Assembly: GCF_004348895.1 (NCBI RefSeq) | Contig: NZ_RRZK01000014.1 | Location: 1 to 64,000, forward strand | From: Pseudomonas vancouverensis | GTDB taxonomy: Bacteria > Pseudomonadota > Gammaproteobacteria > Pseudomonadales > Pseudomonadaceae | DNA length: 64,000 bases | Direction: 5' to 3' | Shown here: positions 26,835 to 50,084 of the stretch, piece by piece | Numbering within the stretch: position 1 is the stretch's first letter | How the letters are laid out: every line of letters starts with the position of its first letter | Program-made: the position numbers and the translations under genes | The notes under the pieces: generated by a model | Told to the model about the DNA's origin: nothing | Database searches by the model: none | The model's input: the letters and a program-made list of their open reading frames with translations, nothing else

Positions 26835-27893
26835 ATGACCGTTTCAACGAGCAATGCCATGCCCAGGATGGGCCGCGGTGCGCGCAAAAGCCTGTCCACC
26901 GACCCGACGCGGCTGGTGAGTTTTGCGCCGATGTTCGAAGGCCAGCGCATGCCGCTGGTGTGCCGCCCGGCCGTGCCCGGCGTGAGCCTGGTGGAGTGGG
27001 CACGGGACAATCGCAGCCTGATTGAAAGCCGATTGCTTGAGCATGCGGTGATTCTGTTCCGTGGCTTCCAGGTGGCGGACATCGCCGAGTTCAACCGCTG
27101 CGTCGATGGGATTTCCGGCGGCGCTCTGGAGTACCTGTTCCGCGCCTCGCCACGGACCCAGATCAGCGGTCAGTTCAAGATCTACAGCTCCACCGACTAC
27201 CCGGCGGCGGAAAAAATCTTCCCGCACAACGAGCACTCGTACTCGCCGGTGTTCCCGCGTCACCTGTACTTCTTCTGCGACACGCCATCGACCACCGGCG
27301 GTGAAACGCCGTTCGGCGATACCCGGCGCCTGCTGGCGCTGATCGACCCGGCGGTGCAAGAAGAGTTCTCACGCAAACGCATCCTGTACGTGCGCAACTA
27401 CGGTGACGGCATGGGCCTGCCGTGGCAGACCGTGTTCCAGAGCGAGGACCGCGGCGAAGTCGAAGCCTACTGCGCGAAAATCGGCATCCAGGCCGAATGG
27501 AAACCGGGCAATCGCCTGCGCACCCGGCAAAGCGGCCCCGCCATCGTCCGTCATCCGCTGACCGGCGAGCGCATCTGGTTCAACCACGGCACCTTCTTCA
27601 ATGCGCTGACCCTGCCCGACAGCATTCGCGACAACCTGTTGCGCGAGTTCGGCCCGCTGGACCTGCCGCAGAACACTTTTTTCGGCGACGGCTCGCCGAT
27701 TCCCGATGACGTGATCCGCCACCTGCAAGGCATTTACCGCGACGTAATGGTCGAGTTCGCCTGGGAGAAGGGCGACGTGGTCCTGCTCGACAACATCCTC
27801 AGCGTGCACGCGCGCAACGAATTCACCGGCGACAGAAAAATCCTCACGGCCATGGCCATCGCCCAGAAAAGCGCCGACCTGGCTCAGGAATAA
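26835..27893 (+). CDS. SyrP-like Fe(II)/2-oxoglutarate amino-acid beta-hydroxylase
   Basis: A TauD/SyrP-family dioxygenase of 352 aa, starting at the ATG at 26835 behind a strong TGGAGGGG site. The iron facial triad is H131-N-E133 and distal H325, followed by the ARNEFTGDRKI segment that should hold the 2-oxoglutarate-binding Arg. The HxE form marks the clavaminate-synthase-like branch. Such stand-alone hydroxylases act on an amino acid tethered to an NRPS carrier domain, producing beta-hydroxy-Asp or beta-hydroxy-His, which chelates iron. Its position directly before the His-specific synthetase, 12 bp upstream, makes beta-hydroxylation of His the likely reaction; Asp is the alternative. Confidence 0.85.
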   Translation: MTVSTSNAMPRMGRGARKSLSTDPTRLVSFAPMFEGQRMPLVCRPAVPGVSLVEWARDNRSLIESRLLEHAVILFRGFQVADIAEFNRCVDGISGGALEYLFRASPRTQISGQFKIYSSTDYPAAEKIFPHNEHSYSPVFPRHLYFFCDTPSTTGGETPFGDTRRLLALIDPAVQEEFSRKRILYVRNYGDGMGLPWQTVFQSEDRGEVEAYCAKIGIQAEWKPGNRLRTRQSGPAIVRHPLTGERIWFNHGTFFNALTLPDSIRDNLLREFGPLDLPQNTFFGDGSPIPDDVIRHLQGIYRDVMVEFAWEKGDVVLLDNILSVHARNEFTGDRKILTAMAIAQKSADLAQE

Positions 27894-27904
27894 GGACCCC
27901 CGAC

Positions 27905-42792
<14,888 letters not shown>

Positions 42793-42807
42793 GGCTCGCC
42801 GCAAGAA

Positions 42808-42864
42808 AAACAGGCTCGCCCTAATGAATGATCCTCACGGTTCGTTTATGGGACGAGCCTGTTT
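42808..42864 (+). terminator. Hairpin with T-run between NRPS 3 and the hydrolase
   Basis: AAACAGGCTCG at 42808-42818 pairs perfectly with CGAGCCTGTTT at 42854-42864 across a 35-nt loop and is followed by ATTTTT. This could end or attenuate the NRPS transcript just before the hydrolase Shine-Dalgarno site. Confidence 0.5.
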
Positions 42865-42884
42865 ATTTTTGGAGACCACCGCCC

Positions 42885-43850
42885 ATGGCACTGCACCCGG
42901 ATATCGAAGGTTTTCTGGAGCTGGCCGAGTTCGGCCGTCTTAGTGGCAAAAGCCAGCCCATGCACCAACTGAGTCCTGCCCAGGCGCGGCAGCAGTTCGA
43001 GCAGACCTCGCAGTTGCTCGATGAGGCGCCGGACGGCGCACTGACGGTGACGGAGGTGAGCATTGCCGCGCGTGACGGGCATCTGCTCAAGGCACGGCTG
43101 TACGCCAAACCCCAGGCCGGCACGCAGGCGCTGCCGGTGTTGCTGTACTTCCACGGTGGCGGCTATGTGGTGGGCAGCCTCGATTCCCATGACACCTTGT
43201 GCCGGCGTCTGGCCTTGGCGGGGGAATTTTCCGTGCTGACGGCGGACTATCGTCTGGCGCCAGAGCATCGTTTTCCCACCGCTTACCAGGATGCCGAGGA
43301 CGTGACGCGCTGGTTGGCAGCTACCGGTGCCGCCGAGTTGGGCCTGGACGCCGGACGGGTGGCGCTGGCCGGAGACAGCGTAGGTGGCAGCCTTGTCGCT
43401 TCACTGTGCATCGCCATCTCTCAAGACCCCTTGGCCTGGCCACTGGTGCCGCGTCTGCAAGTACTGCTGTATCCGGTCATCGATGCGGTGCAGAAGCGCC
43501 CGTCGCTGGCGCGTTTTGCCGAGGGTTATCTGCTGGAAGCGACCACACTGGAGTGGTTCTACCAGCAGTATCAACGCAGCCCGGCAGACCGCAGCGACTG
43601 GCGCTTTTCGCCGTTGCATGCTGAACGCCTGCAACGACTGACGCCCACCGTGCTGTGGCTGGCCGAGTACGACCCGTTGCTGGACGAAGGCCTGGCCTGG
43701 GCCGAGAAGCTGCGCGCTGTGGGCCAACCCTTGGTGCTGGAGGTAAAGGCCGGCATGACCCACGACTTCGCACGCATGGGCGAAATGGTCCAGGAAGTAC
43801 CGGGGATGCTGAATCAGCTGGCGCAGCAGATCAGTGAAAGCCTGGCCTGA
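42885..43850 (+). CDS. HSL-family alpha/beta hydrolase at the end of the pyoverdine operon
   Basis: A serine hydrolase of 321 aa of the hormone-sensitive-lipase group. Seen are the HGGG oxyanion motif at 90-93, GDSVGG with the nucleophile at S165, the DPLLDEG acid segment and the MTHDF histidine near the C-terminus. The ATG at 42885 is preceded by GGAG at 9 bp; an upstream frame to 42828 is not supported. No signal peptide is present, so it acts in the cytoplasm. It follows the TE-containing NRPS by 92 bp. A role in hydrolysing an ester, lactone or acyl side chain of pyoverdine is possible but unproven. Confidence 0.85.
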   Translation: MALHPDIEGFLELAEFGRLSGKSQPMHQLSPAQARQQFEQTSQLLDEAPDGALTVTEVSIAARDGHLLKARLYAKPQAGTQALPVLLYFHGGGYVVGSLDSHDTLCRRLALAGEFSVLTADYRLAPEHRFPTAYQDAEDVTRWLAATGAAELGLDAGRVALAGDSVGGSLVASLCIAISQDPLAWPLVPRLQVLLYPVIDAVQKRPSLARFAEGYLLEATTLEWFYQQYQRSPADRSDWRFSPLHAERLQRLTPTVLWLAEYDPLLDEGLAWAEKLRAVGQPLVLEVKAGMTHDFARMGEMVQEVPGMLNQLAQQISESLA

Positions 43851-43870
43851 CGGATAACCCCCATCTCCTC

Positions 43871-43895
43871 TATGGGAGCGAGCTTGCTTGCGATG
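43871..43895. repeat. Single REP sequence
   Basis: TATGGGAGCGAGCTTGCTTGCGATG matches one arm of the REPINs at 17321 and 51837, with no partner nearby. The rest of the 390-bp gap (43851-44241) has no convincing gene; see the doubtful reverse frame at 43814-44254. Confidence 0.65.
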
Positions 43896-44241
43896 AGGTC
43901 GGCACTCACAACCCCTGCGCTACCTGACACACCGCTATCGCTGGCTGACCCCAGTTCGTCTTTCGTCAGCCCAGGCAAACGCCGCAGGACAGTCTTTAAT
44001 GCTTTGTGACCCCAGTCACCCATCGTCTTGCAACCTTCATAGAACCCCGCCAGTGCCCGGTGGTCATAAAAACTGATGGCATCGCAACTGATCAGGGCCT
44101 TCGGACCTGTTGTGTTCAAGCGCGGCGCTTGCGCTTCATTAACTTCAGGGTGCACCGGATAACGTTCAACGGGTTCGGTTTCTGTCTGAGGCAGGTGCCA
44201 GCCGCTGAATTCATCGCCGGCTCCCTTACAGGAGTACACAC

Positions 44242-44802
44242 ATGACTCAATCAATGCGGTTCTTTCTCTCGATGTTTTTCGCGGCCGCTGCCCTGATCTC
44301 CACCAGCGCCCTGAACACGGCCGGCGCCGCCACCGCCGAAGACCTCAACGCCGACTCCCGGCAAGCCCTGCAAGGGCTCTACAAGGCCAATCCGTTTTCC
44401 GAAACCATCGCCCAGAAAGCCAAGGCCATCCTCGTCTTCCCCAACATCATCAAGGCCGGCCTGGTCTTCGGCGGCAGCTACGGCGAAGGCGTGTTGATGA
44501 AAGGCAAGCAAGTGCAGGACTACTACAACTCCGTCAGCGGCTCCTGGGGCCTGCAGGCCGGTGCCCAGTCCTACGGCTATGCGGTGTTCCTGATGACCGA
44601 CAAAGCGGTGAAATACGTCGCGGAAACCAAAGGTTGGGAAATCGGCGTAGGCCCGACCGTGGTCGTGGTCGACGAAGGCGTGGCGAAAAACCTCTCCAGC
44701 TCGACCCTCAAGGACGATGCCTACGCCTTCATCTTTGACCAGCAAGGCCTGATGGCCGGGGTCAGCATCGAAGGCACAAAGATCTCCAAGATCAAGCGTT
44801 GA
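44242..44802 (+). CDS. SYLF-domain (YSC84-like) lipid-binding exported protein
   Basis: A protein of 186 aa with a signal peptide of about 29 residues ending near AGAA. The mature part matches the SYLF/YSC84 domain: KAKAILVFPNIIKAGLVFGGSYGEGVL, a tryptophan-containing SGSWGLQAGAQSYGY segment, and GWEIGVGPTVVVVDEG. Bacterial members are periplasmic and bind phospholipid. CAGGAG lies 8 bp before the ATG. It is monocistronic by spacing, with no pyoverdine-type promoter seen upstream. Confidence 0.87.
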   Translation: MTQSMRFFLSMFFAAAALISTSALNTAGAATAEDLNADSRQALQGLYKANPFSETIAQKAKAILVFPNIIKAGLVFGGSYGEGVLMKGKQVQDYYNSVSGSWGLQAGAQSYGYAVFLMTDKAVKYVAETKGWEIGVGPTVVVVDEGVAKNLSSSTLKDDAYAFIFDQQGLMAGVSIEGTKISKIKR

Positions 44803-45049
44803 TAGAGACGCCTTTTCTGGTCGATTTCTGCCGCAAGTCAAGGGCAGGAGTCGGCCGGAGGTGGGGGGTTAGAAATGCGGCCTTGTAGGAATGTCGGCGA
44901 AATTTCCGACATGTTTTTCGGCTTGGCGGTCGGAAGTTCGCTGTTTACGATCCTTCGGTACCCAAGCGGGGCTTAACACTTCATCTTGTCAGCGACGACA
45001 GCGAGCCCCATACCGATTAGACTGCCAATCAGCGACCCCGGAGGCCTAT

Positions 45050-45241
45050 ATGAGTGCCGAACGTTCCCCCATCGTTTCAGAGTTTGAAACCCAAGAGCAG
45101 GCTGACAGCTATGACCGTTGGTTCCGCGCCAAGGTGCAAGCTTCGCTCGACGATCCGCGCCCGAATGTACCGCACGATCAAGTGATGGCTGATATGCGAG
45201 CCCTCCTCGAGTCGAAGCGTAATAAGCACGATGCTGGTTGA
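45050..45241 (+). CDS. Antitoxin of a RelB/StbD-type toxin-antitoxin pair
   Basis: A small acidic protein of 63 aa starting at the ATG at 45050 behind GGAGG. It has the SEFETQEQADSYDRWFRAKVQASLDDPRPNVPHDQVMADM pattern seen in antitoxins paired with RelE/ParE toxins, in which an N-terminal DNA-binding part represses the operon and the C-terminal part wraps the toxin. The toxin gene overlaps its 3' end by 11 bp. No palindromic operator is evident in the short upstream sequence. Confidence 0.82.
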   Translation: MSAERSPIVSEFETQEQADSYDRWFRAKVQASLDDPRPNVPHDQVMADMRALLESKRNKHDAG

Positions 45242-45500
45242 ATGGCGGCCCGAAGCACGGGCCGAACTCTGGCAAATTATCAGTTACATCAGCGATCTCA
45301 ACTTCAAAGCAGCCATCGAGCTTTTTCAAGCTATTGAGGCGGCTACGTCAGCCCTTCCTGAGCATCCCTATCTGTACCGAATTGGCCGAGTTCTCAACAC
45401 TCGAGAGATTGTCGTTCATCCCAACTACCTGGTTATTTATCGCGTGACGGATCGAATCGAGATAATGAGTGTGTTGCATGCTCGGCAGGAATATCCCTGA
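45231..45500 (+). CDS. RelE/ParE-family toxin
   Basis: A compact basic protein of 89 aa with the RelE/ParE fold: VEWRPEARAELWQIISYISD, the IEAATSALPEHPYLYRIGR middle, TREIVVHPNYLVIYRVTD, and the closing strand IEIMSVLHARQEYP. The conserved Arg/Tyr/His positions suggest either a ribosome-dependent mRNA interferase or a gyrase inhibitor. The overlap with the antitoxin gene indicates tight translational coupling. Confidence 0.88.
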   Translation: MLVEWRPEARAELWQIISYISDLNFKAAIELFQAIEAATSALPEHPYLYRIGRVLNTREIVVHPNYLVIYRVTDRIEIMSVLHARQEYP

Positions 45501-45656
45501 ACATTCAGGGTTCCATTGTCTGCTGGGAGGCACGGACTCAAGTCGTCCTTCGACACACCACGCAAAACTGATAGATTCACCGCTGCACAAGTACGACAAG
45601 GACGCTTCGTTCTTCAGTCGCTGAAGTAACGAACACTCAGATCAAGGAATCGATCA

Positions 45657-46376
45657 ATGAAAACCATGGTCATTGGCGCAAGCAAAGGCTTGGGCCGGGC
45701 GTTGATGGAAGGGTTGGGTAATGCAGGTGACACGCTGATCGGCGTTTCCCGCACACGGCCCGATAATTTGAACCCTATGGCCGGTGTTGAACTGCGCTGG
45801 GTCGAGGCCGATCTGGGGCAGCCGGACAAGGCCGCGCGGGTCATCGAGCAAGCTGTAGTCGACGGCGGGCTGGATACGCTGATCTACAACCTCGGCATCT
45901 GGGAAGACCTGGCCTTTGATCCGGCCTATGCATTTCTCGCGGACCGCGACGAGCAGCTGCAAGACATCATCACCTGCAACGTCACTTCGCCTATCCTGCT
46001 GATCAAGCGCCTGCTGCCGGTGCTGCTCGAAAGCGCCAACCCCCGAATCATCCTCACTGGCTCGACCTCGGGCCTGACCCAGAGCGGCCGTCCGGAAGTC
46101 GCCTTCGGCGCCTCGAAGTTCGCCCTGCGCGGCATCGCCGATGCCTTGCGTGAAGGCTACCGGGCGCAACGGCTGGGGGTGACCTGCCTGAACCTGGGCA
46201 ACCTCAACACCGAGGACGCCCTGAGTGTTCCTCGCGCCCAAGCCGAGCAGCGCGGCGAAGGGAGTCTGATCCCGGTGCACGATGTGGTGCAGATCGTGCG
46301 CATGACCTTGAGCCTGTCCTCTGCCAGCTTCGTCAAGGAACTCACCTTGCCGGCCATCGACGATGAGCGTTTCTGA
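45657..46376 (+). CDS. SDR-family oxidoreductase with altered catalytic Tyr
   Basis: A short-chain dehydrogenase/reductase-like protein of 239 aa. The cofactor loop is GASKGLGR (7-14), the conserved Asn-Gly is NLGI (78-81), and the serine segment is LTGSTSG (133-139). In the active-site YxxxK motif the Tyr is Phe (F150, with K154 kept). Classical SDR chemistry would therefore be impaired, although a nearby residue could substitute. AAGGAA precedes the start. The substrate is unknown. Confidence 0.85.
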   Translation: MKTMVIGASKGLGRALMEGLGNAGDTLIGVSRTRPDNLNPMAGVELRWVEADLGQPDKAARVIEQAVVDGGLDTLIYNLGIWEDLAFDPAYAFLADRDEQLQDIITCNVTSPILLIKRLLPVLLESANPRIILTGSTSGLTQSGRPEVAFGASKFALRGIADALREGYRAQRLGVTCLNLGNLNTEDALSVPRAQAEQRGEGSLIPVHDVVQIVRMTLSLSSASFVKELTLPAIDDERF

Positions 46377-46479
46377 CAGCCAGTAGCGCGGTGAACACCG
46401 ATACCGCTGAACGTGGCCGCAGATAGCGACTGCAACAGCCTGTGCTTTAATCTGACGACTTCAACTCGGAGACTCTGGA

Positions 46480-46941
46480 ATGGAACCCACACTCGTCCAT
46501 GTTTCGCGCTTTCTCGCAGCGGGTTTGACTGTACGCACACAGAACCGCGATGAGATGCGCCAGGACAGCGCGCAAATCCCCGAATTGTGGGGCCGGTTTT
46601 TCGCAGGCGATCTGGCCAACACCATCCCCGGCCGCTTGCCGGATGCGCCGGTGGTTGGCGTGTACTCGGCTTACGAATCGGATGCCAACGGTTTTTTCAA
46701 CGTGACCGCCGGCGTGCCGGTGAGTGCGGCCAGTTCAGACTTTGACGGCATCGAGATCGAGGAAGGTTCGTACCTGGTCTTCGAAGCCCGAGGCGCCATG
46801 CCGGATGCCGTGATCCAGGGCTGGGGTACCATCTGGCAGTACTTTGCACAGCATCCCGAGGTGCAACGCCGGTACGCCACGGACTTCGAATCCTACGATG
46901 GCCCGGATCTGGTGCGAATTCATATCGGCGTCGTGGCCTGA
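46480..46941 (+). CDS. GyrI-like/AraC effector-binding-domain protein
   Basis: A protein of 153 aa consisting only of a GyrI-like (SOUL-fold) ligand-binding domain. It starts with a short strand (LVHVSRFLAAGLTVRTQN), then ELWGRFF, the VVGVYSAYESDANGFFNVTAGV segment and YLVFEARGAMPDAVIQGWGTIWQYF. There is no helix-turn-helix, so it is a free-standing member like GyrI or SbmC relatives; such proteins bind or hydrolyse small molecules. It starts with a clear GGAG and is followed 33 bp later by the thioesterase gene. Confidence 0.82.
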   Translation: MEPTLVHVSRFLAAGLTVRTQNRDEMRQDSAQIPELWGRFFAGDLANTIPGRLPDAPVVGVYSAYESDANGFFNVTAGVPVSAASSDFDGIEIEEGSYLVFEARGAMPDAVIQGWGTIWQYFAQHPEVQRRYATDFESYDGPDLVRIHIGVVA

Positions 46942-46974
46942 GCGCCAATCGAAAGACTTGAGGACCCATACAGT

Positions 46975-47457
46975 ATGACCGCTCTACAAGACATCGCCGC
47001 CCCCGAAGGCGTCTGCTACGGCTGCGGCAGCAAGAACCCCCATGGCCTGCACATCAAGAGCTACTGGCATGAGGACGGCGTGCATGTCATGGCCACGCAC
47101 CTGCCGGAAGACAAGTACTGCGGCTGGCCGGACCTGGTGTACGGCGGGTTGATCGCGATGCTGGTCGACTGCCATTCCAACTGGGCGGCCATGGCCTATC
47201 ACTACCGTGCCGAGCAACGCGATGTGGGCAGCTTGCCGCACGTCACCTGCGTGACCGGCAACCTGGGCATCAAGTTCATCAAACCGACGCCGATGGGCGT
47301 GCCGCTGACCTTGCGGGCGAAAGTCGAGGGTGAAGTCGGGCGCAAGAGCCGGGTGATCTGCGAGGTGTTTGCCGGTGATGTGCTGACGGCGGTCGGCGAT
47401 TCGGTGTTCGTGCGCGTCGACACTGAACAGCTCAGGGCCGAGGCGCACGACCGCTGA
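46975..47457 (+). CDS. PaaI-type hotdog-fold thioesterase
   Basis: A protein of 160 aa with a Cys-rich N-terminus (CYGCGSKNPHGLHIK) typical of one PaaI/YiiD-like thioesterase group. The central helix region DLVYGGLIAMLVDCHSNWAA carries the catalytic-type Asp, followed by KFIKPTPMGVPLTLRAKVE and the last strand DSVFVRVD. It would hydrolyse acyl-CoA-type thioesters; the substrate is unknown. It probably shares a transcript with the upstream GyrI-like gene and ends at the strong bidirectional terminator at 47487-47510. Confidence 0.85.
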   Translation: MTALQDIAAPEGVCYGCGSKNPHGLHIKSYWHEDGVHVMATHLPEDKYCGWPDLVYGGLIAMLVDCHSNWAAMAYHYRAEQRDVGSLPHVTCVTGNLGIKFIKPTPMGVPLTLRAKVEGEVGRKSRVICEVFAGDVLTAVGDSVFVRVDTEQLRAEAHDR

Positions 47458-47486
47458 AGGTGAGGTGAGTTTCTCTGGAAAAACAA

Positions 47487-47510
47487 AACCGGGCCGCTAG
47501 CGGCCCGGTT
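47487..47510. terminator. Bidirectional rho-independent terminator
   Basis: A perfect 24-bp palindrome (AACCGGGCCGCTAGCGGCCCGGTT) lies between two convergent genes, with T-rich sequence to the right (TTTGCTTTTT) and A-rich sequence to the left. It therefore serves both the hotdog thioesterase and the receptor gene. Confidence 0.92.
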
Positions 47511-47537
47511 TGCTTTTTCAGGTACGGCAGTCGCTCA

Positions 47538-49955
47538 TCAATACTGCGCGCGCAGGCTCAGGGTCAGGGTGCGTGGATCGCCGTAGAAGTTGGTGCCCCA
47601 GGAGGCATCGACGCGGTCGTAGTACTTGCGGTCGAACAGGTTGTTGGCGGTCAGGGTCGAGGACAGGTTCTCGTTGAACTTGTAGCCAACTTGCGCCGTG
47701 GTGACGGCGTAGCCGCCCTGTTCGAACTTCACGTCACGCTGAAAGTAGGTGTCGCTGACCGCCCGCACACCGCCGCCGACGCTGAAGTCCTTGAGCGGGC
47801 CGTCGGTGAACTCGTACTTGGTCCACAGGTTGAAGTTGTGCTTGGGCGTGATGGTGCTGAAGGTCTTGCCCTTGGTGCCATCCTCGGCTTCCAGGTACTT
47901 GGTTTCGGTGTAGGCATAGCCGGTGACGATGCTCCAGTTGTCGGTCAGGTTACCGCTCAACTCGGTTTCCCAGCCTTCACTGCGAGCCTTGCCCTGGGCC
48001 TCGTAAGCCCCGGTGGTGGCATCGAATTCGGCACGGTTTTCGTCGTAGATACGGAAGATGGCGGCGCTGGCGTTCAAGCGACCGTCGAAGAACTCACGCT
48101 TGAGACCGATCTCATACTGCTTGCCTATGCGCGGGCCGATGGGCTCGCCATCGCTGCCGAGGTCACTCTGTGGCTTGAACACGCCGGTGTAGCTGGCGTA
48201 GGCCGACAATTCCGGGGTGATCTTGCCGATGATCGCGCCATAGGGCACGACCTTGCGGTTGATGCTGGTGTGAGCTTCGCCGAAGTTGTTGAAGAAGGTG
48301 TTGGCGTTTTTCGCGTCGCTTTCATACCAGGTCACGCGGCTGCCGCCGATGACGTCAAGCCAGTCGGTGACGTTGAACTTGGCCCGGGTGTAGAGGCCGT
48401 ACTGATCGGACTTGGACCAGTTGCCATTGTCGTGCACGTAGTCGTTGTGCGGAATGTCGATGCTGCCCGGATCGAACACGTTGATCGGGAAGTACTCGCC
48501 ACCACCGTAGGTGAAATCCTTGTCCAGGTGCTGGTATTCGGCGCCCACGGTGAACTCGTGGCGGCGATCGGCGAACTCGAAGGGCGTGGTCACGAAGCTG
48601 TCCACGCCAATGGTCTTGATGTGCGTGTAGTAGTCGTAGGCCACGGCCCAGCTGTCACCGGTGGCGGGGTCCACGGCGCCGTCGGCCCAGGTGAAGTTAC
48701 GCTTTGGGGTTTCCGCGTCGCGGTAGGTCACGGTGGTCTTGAACTGACCGCCGTTGTCCAGTTCATGGTCGAGTTCGGCGAAGGTCTCCCAGACCTTTTC
48801 GTCGAGGGTGTTCCACTTGGCGTCGACGAAGGTCGAGCGCTTGACGTCGAGCAGCTTGCCGTCGGCATAGGCCGGCAGACCGAAAGCCGGGGTGGAGTTG
48901 TTCTGCTGATAGGCGCCGCCCACCGACAGGGTGGTGGCCGGGTCGAGGTCGAATTCCAGGCGACCGTAGACCATCGGCCGTTCGTTCTTCGCGTAATCGA
49001 CGAAGGACTTGTTGTTTTCGTAGGCGGTGATGAAGCGACCGCGCACGGTGCCCTGATCATTCAGCGGGCCGGTGACGTCCACCGAAGAGCGGTAGTGATC
49101 GTAGGAACCGGCCGCCAGCTCGCCGCCCAAGGCGAATTTGTTCAACGCGCGTTTGCGCACCACGTTGATCGTACCGCCAGGTTCACCGGCACCTTGATAC
49201 AGGCCGGAAGGACCGCGCAACACTTCGACGCGGTCGTACATCGCCAGGTCGAAACTGGTGGCCATGTCGCCCTGGCCGGTAGGTTGCGAGACACCGTCGA
49301 CCTGCACCTGATCGACCAGGAAACCGCGCATGTAAACGTCGTTGAGGCTGGAGCCGGAGTTGTAGGTCTTGATGGTGACACCGGTGACCTGACGCATGGC
49401 GTCCTGCAGGCTGTTCATGTTCTGGTCGTCCATGCGCTGGCGCGTGACCACGGACACCGACTGCGGGATGTCCTTGAGCTTGATGTTGCCCTTGCCGATG
49501 CTGACCTGATCGCTGGTGTAGGAGTGCGAGCCTTCGGTGGTCGGCCCCAGTGCCAGGCCGGTGATGGAGGTCGCACCCAGTTGCAAGGCACTCGAATCAC
49601 CGGCGGCCGGCACCAGCGATACGGTGTTGCCGTTCAGTTGAAAGTTGATGCCGCTCCCCAGCAGCAAGGTTTTCAACGCCTGTTCCGGTTCCATGTTGCC
49701 GGTAACCGCCGTGGACTTGATGCCGTTGACCATGTCCTGGCTGTAGAGGATCTGCAGGTTGGTCTGCTGGCCCAGTTGGCGCAATGCACTGGCCAGCGAC
49801 TGCGCCGGCACGTTGACGTTGACCGGGGCGGCCTCGACCTGGGAGGTGCCCAGCAACAACAGGGTCAACAGGGCGCCCGGGACGACGGTGCGGAACTTCT
49901 TTTGCCGTTCGATGGCCAGGGCCAACGGTGCGCGGGACAGAGTAGGGCTTTGCAT
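47538..49955 (-). CDS. fpvA: TonB-dependent ferripyoverdine receptor (FpvA-type)
   Basis: Outer-membrane receptor of 805 aa. A signal peptide (about 1-42) is followed by a secretin/TonB N-terminal signalling domain (43-125, VPAQSLASALRQLGQQTNLQILYS), as in FpvA, which signals to an FpvR-type anti-sigma factor. Next come the plug (IKLKDIPQSVSVVTRQRMDDQN, VEVLRGPSGLYQGAGEPGG) and a 22-strand barrel ending in a short strand with terminal Tyr (LSLRAQY). Its place beside pvdE and the NRPS genes marks it as the receptor for the strain's own pyoverdine. It has its own Fur box, 130 bp downstream of pvdE on the same strand. Confidence 0.92.
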   Translation of the reverse strand: MQSPTLSRAPLALAIERQKKFRTVVPGALLTLLLLGTSQVEAAPVNVNVPAQSLASALRQLGQQTNLQILYSQDMVNGIKSTAVTGNMEPEQALKTLLLGSGINFQLNGNTVSLVPAAGDSSALQLGATSITGLALGPTTEGSHSYTSDQVSIGKGNIKLKDIPQSVSVVTRQRMDDQNMNSLQDAMRQVTGVTIKTYNSGSSLNDVYMRGFLVDQVQVDGVSQPTGQGDMATSFDLAMYDRVEVLRGPSGLYQGAGEPGGTINVVRKRALNKFALGGELAAGSYDHYRSSVDVTGPLNDQGTVRGRFITAYENNKSFVDYAKNERPMVYGRLEFDLDPATTLSVGGAYQQNNSTPAFGLPAYADGKLLDVKRSTFVDAKWNTLDEKVWETFAELDHELDNGGQFKTTVTYRDAETPKRNFTWADGAVDPATGDSWAVAYDYYTHIKTIGVDSFVTTPFEFADRRHEFTVGAEYQHLDKDFTYGGGEYFPINVFDPGSIDIPHNDYVHDNGNWSKSDQYGLYTRAKFNVTDWLDVIGGSRVTWYESDAKNANTFFNNFGEAHTSINRKVVPYGAIIGKITPELSAYASYTGVFKPQSDLGSDGEPIGPRIGKQYEIGLKREFFDGRLNASAAIFRIYDENRAEFDATTGAYEAQGKARSEGWETELSGNLTDNWSIVTGYAYTETKYLEAEDGTKGKTFSTITPKHNFNLWTKYEFTDGPLKDFSVGGGVRAVSDTYFQRDVKFEQGGYAVTTAQVGYKFNENLSSTLTANNLFDRKYYDRVDASWGTNFYGDPRTLTLSLRAQY

Positions 49956-49994
49956 TGCTCGAATCGCTCCAGAAGGGGTGTGTGCAGTTTTTTA

Positions 49995-50013
49995 GTTAAT
50001 GATAATTATTATT
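49995..50013 (-). promoter_or_regulatory. Fur box upstream of the receptor gene
   Basis: GTTAATGATAATTATTATT matches the 19-bp Fur consensus at 16 positions. It lies 40 bp before the fpvA start codon, so direct iron repression of the receptor is likely. Confidence 0.85.
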
Positions 50014-50084
50014 AGACGGACCACTTCGCCTAAACCGGAAAACAAACTTCAAAAAAACAATGACCTGCGTGTGGGCGAGGGCTC

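Noticed and set aside
43814..44254. Reverse-strand frame of 146 codons in the gap after the hydrolase
   Set aside because: It starts inside the SYLF gene leader, ends inside the hydrolase gene and shows no family resemblance. The segment containing FYDHRALAGFYEGCK looks somewhat protein-like, so a gene remnant cannot be excluded.
47691..50015. Forward-strand open frame of 774 codons opposite the receptor gene
   Set aside because: It mirrors fpvA codons, has no Shine-Dalgarno site and shows no known motifs; likewise 50136-51434 opposite pvdE.
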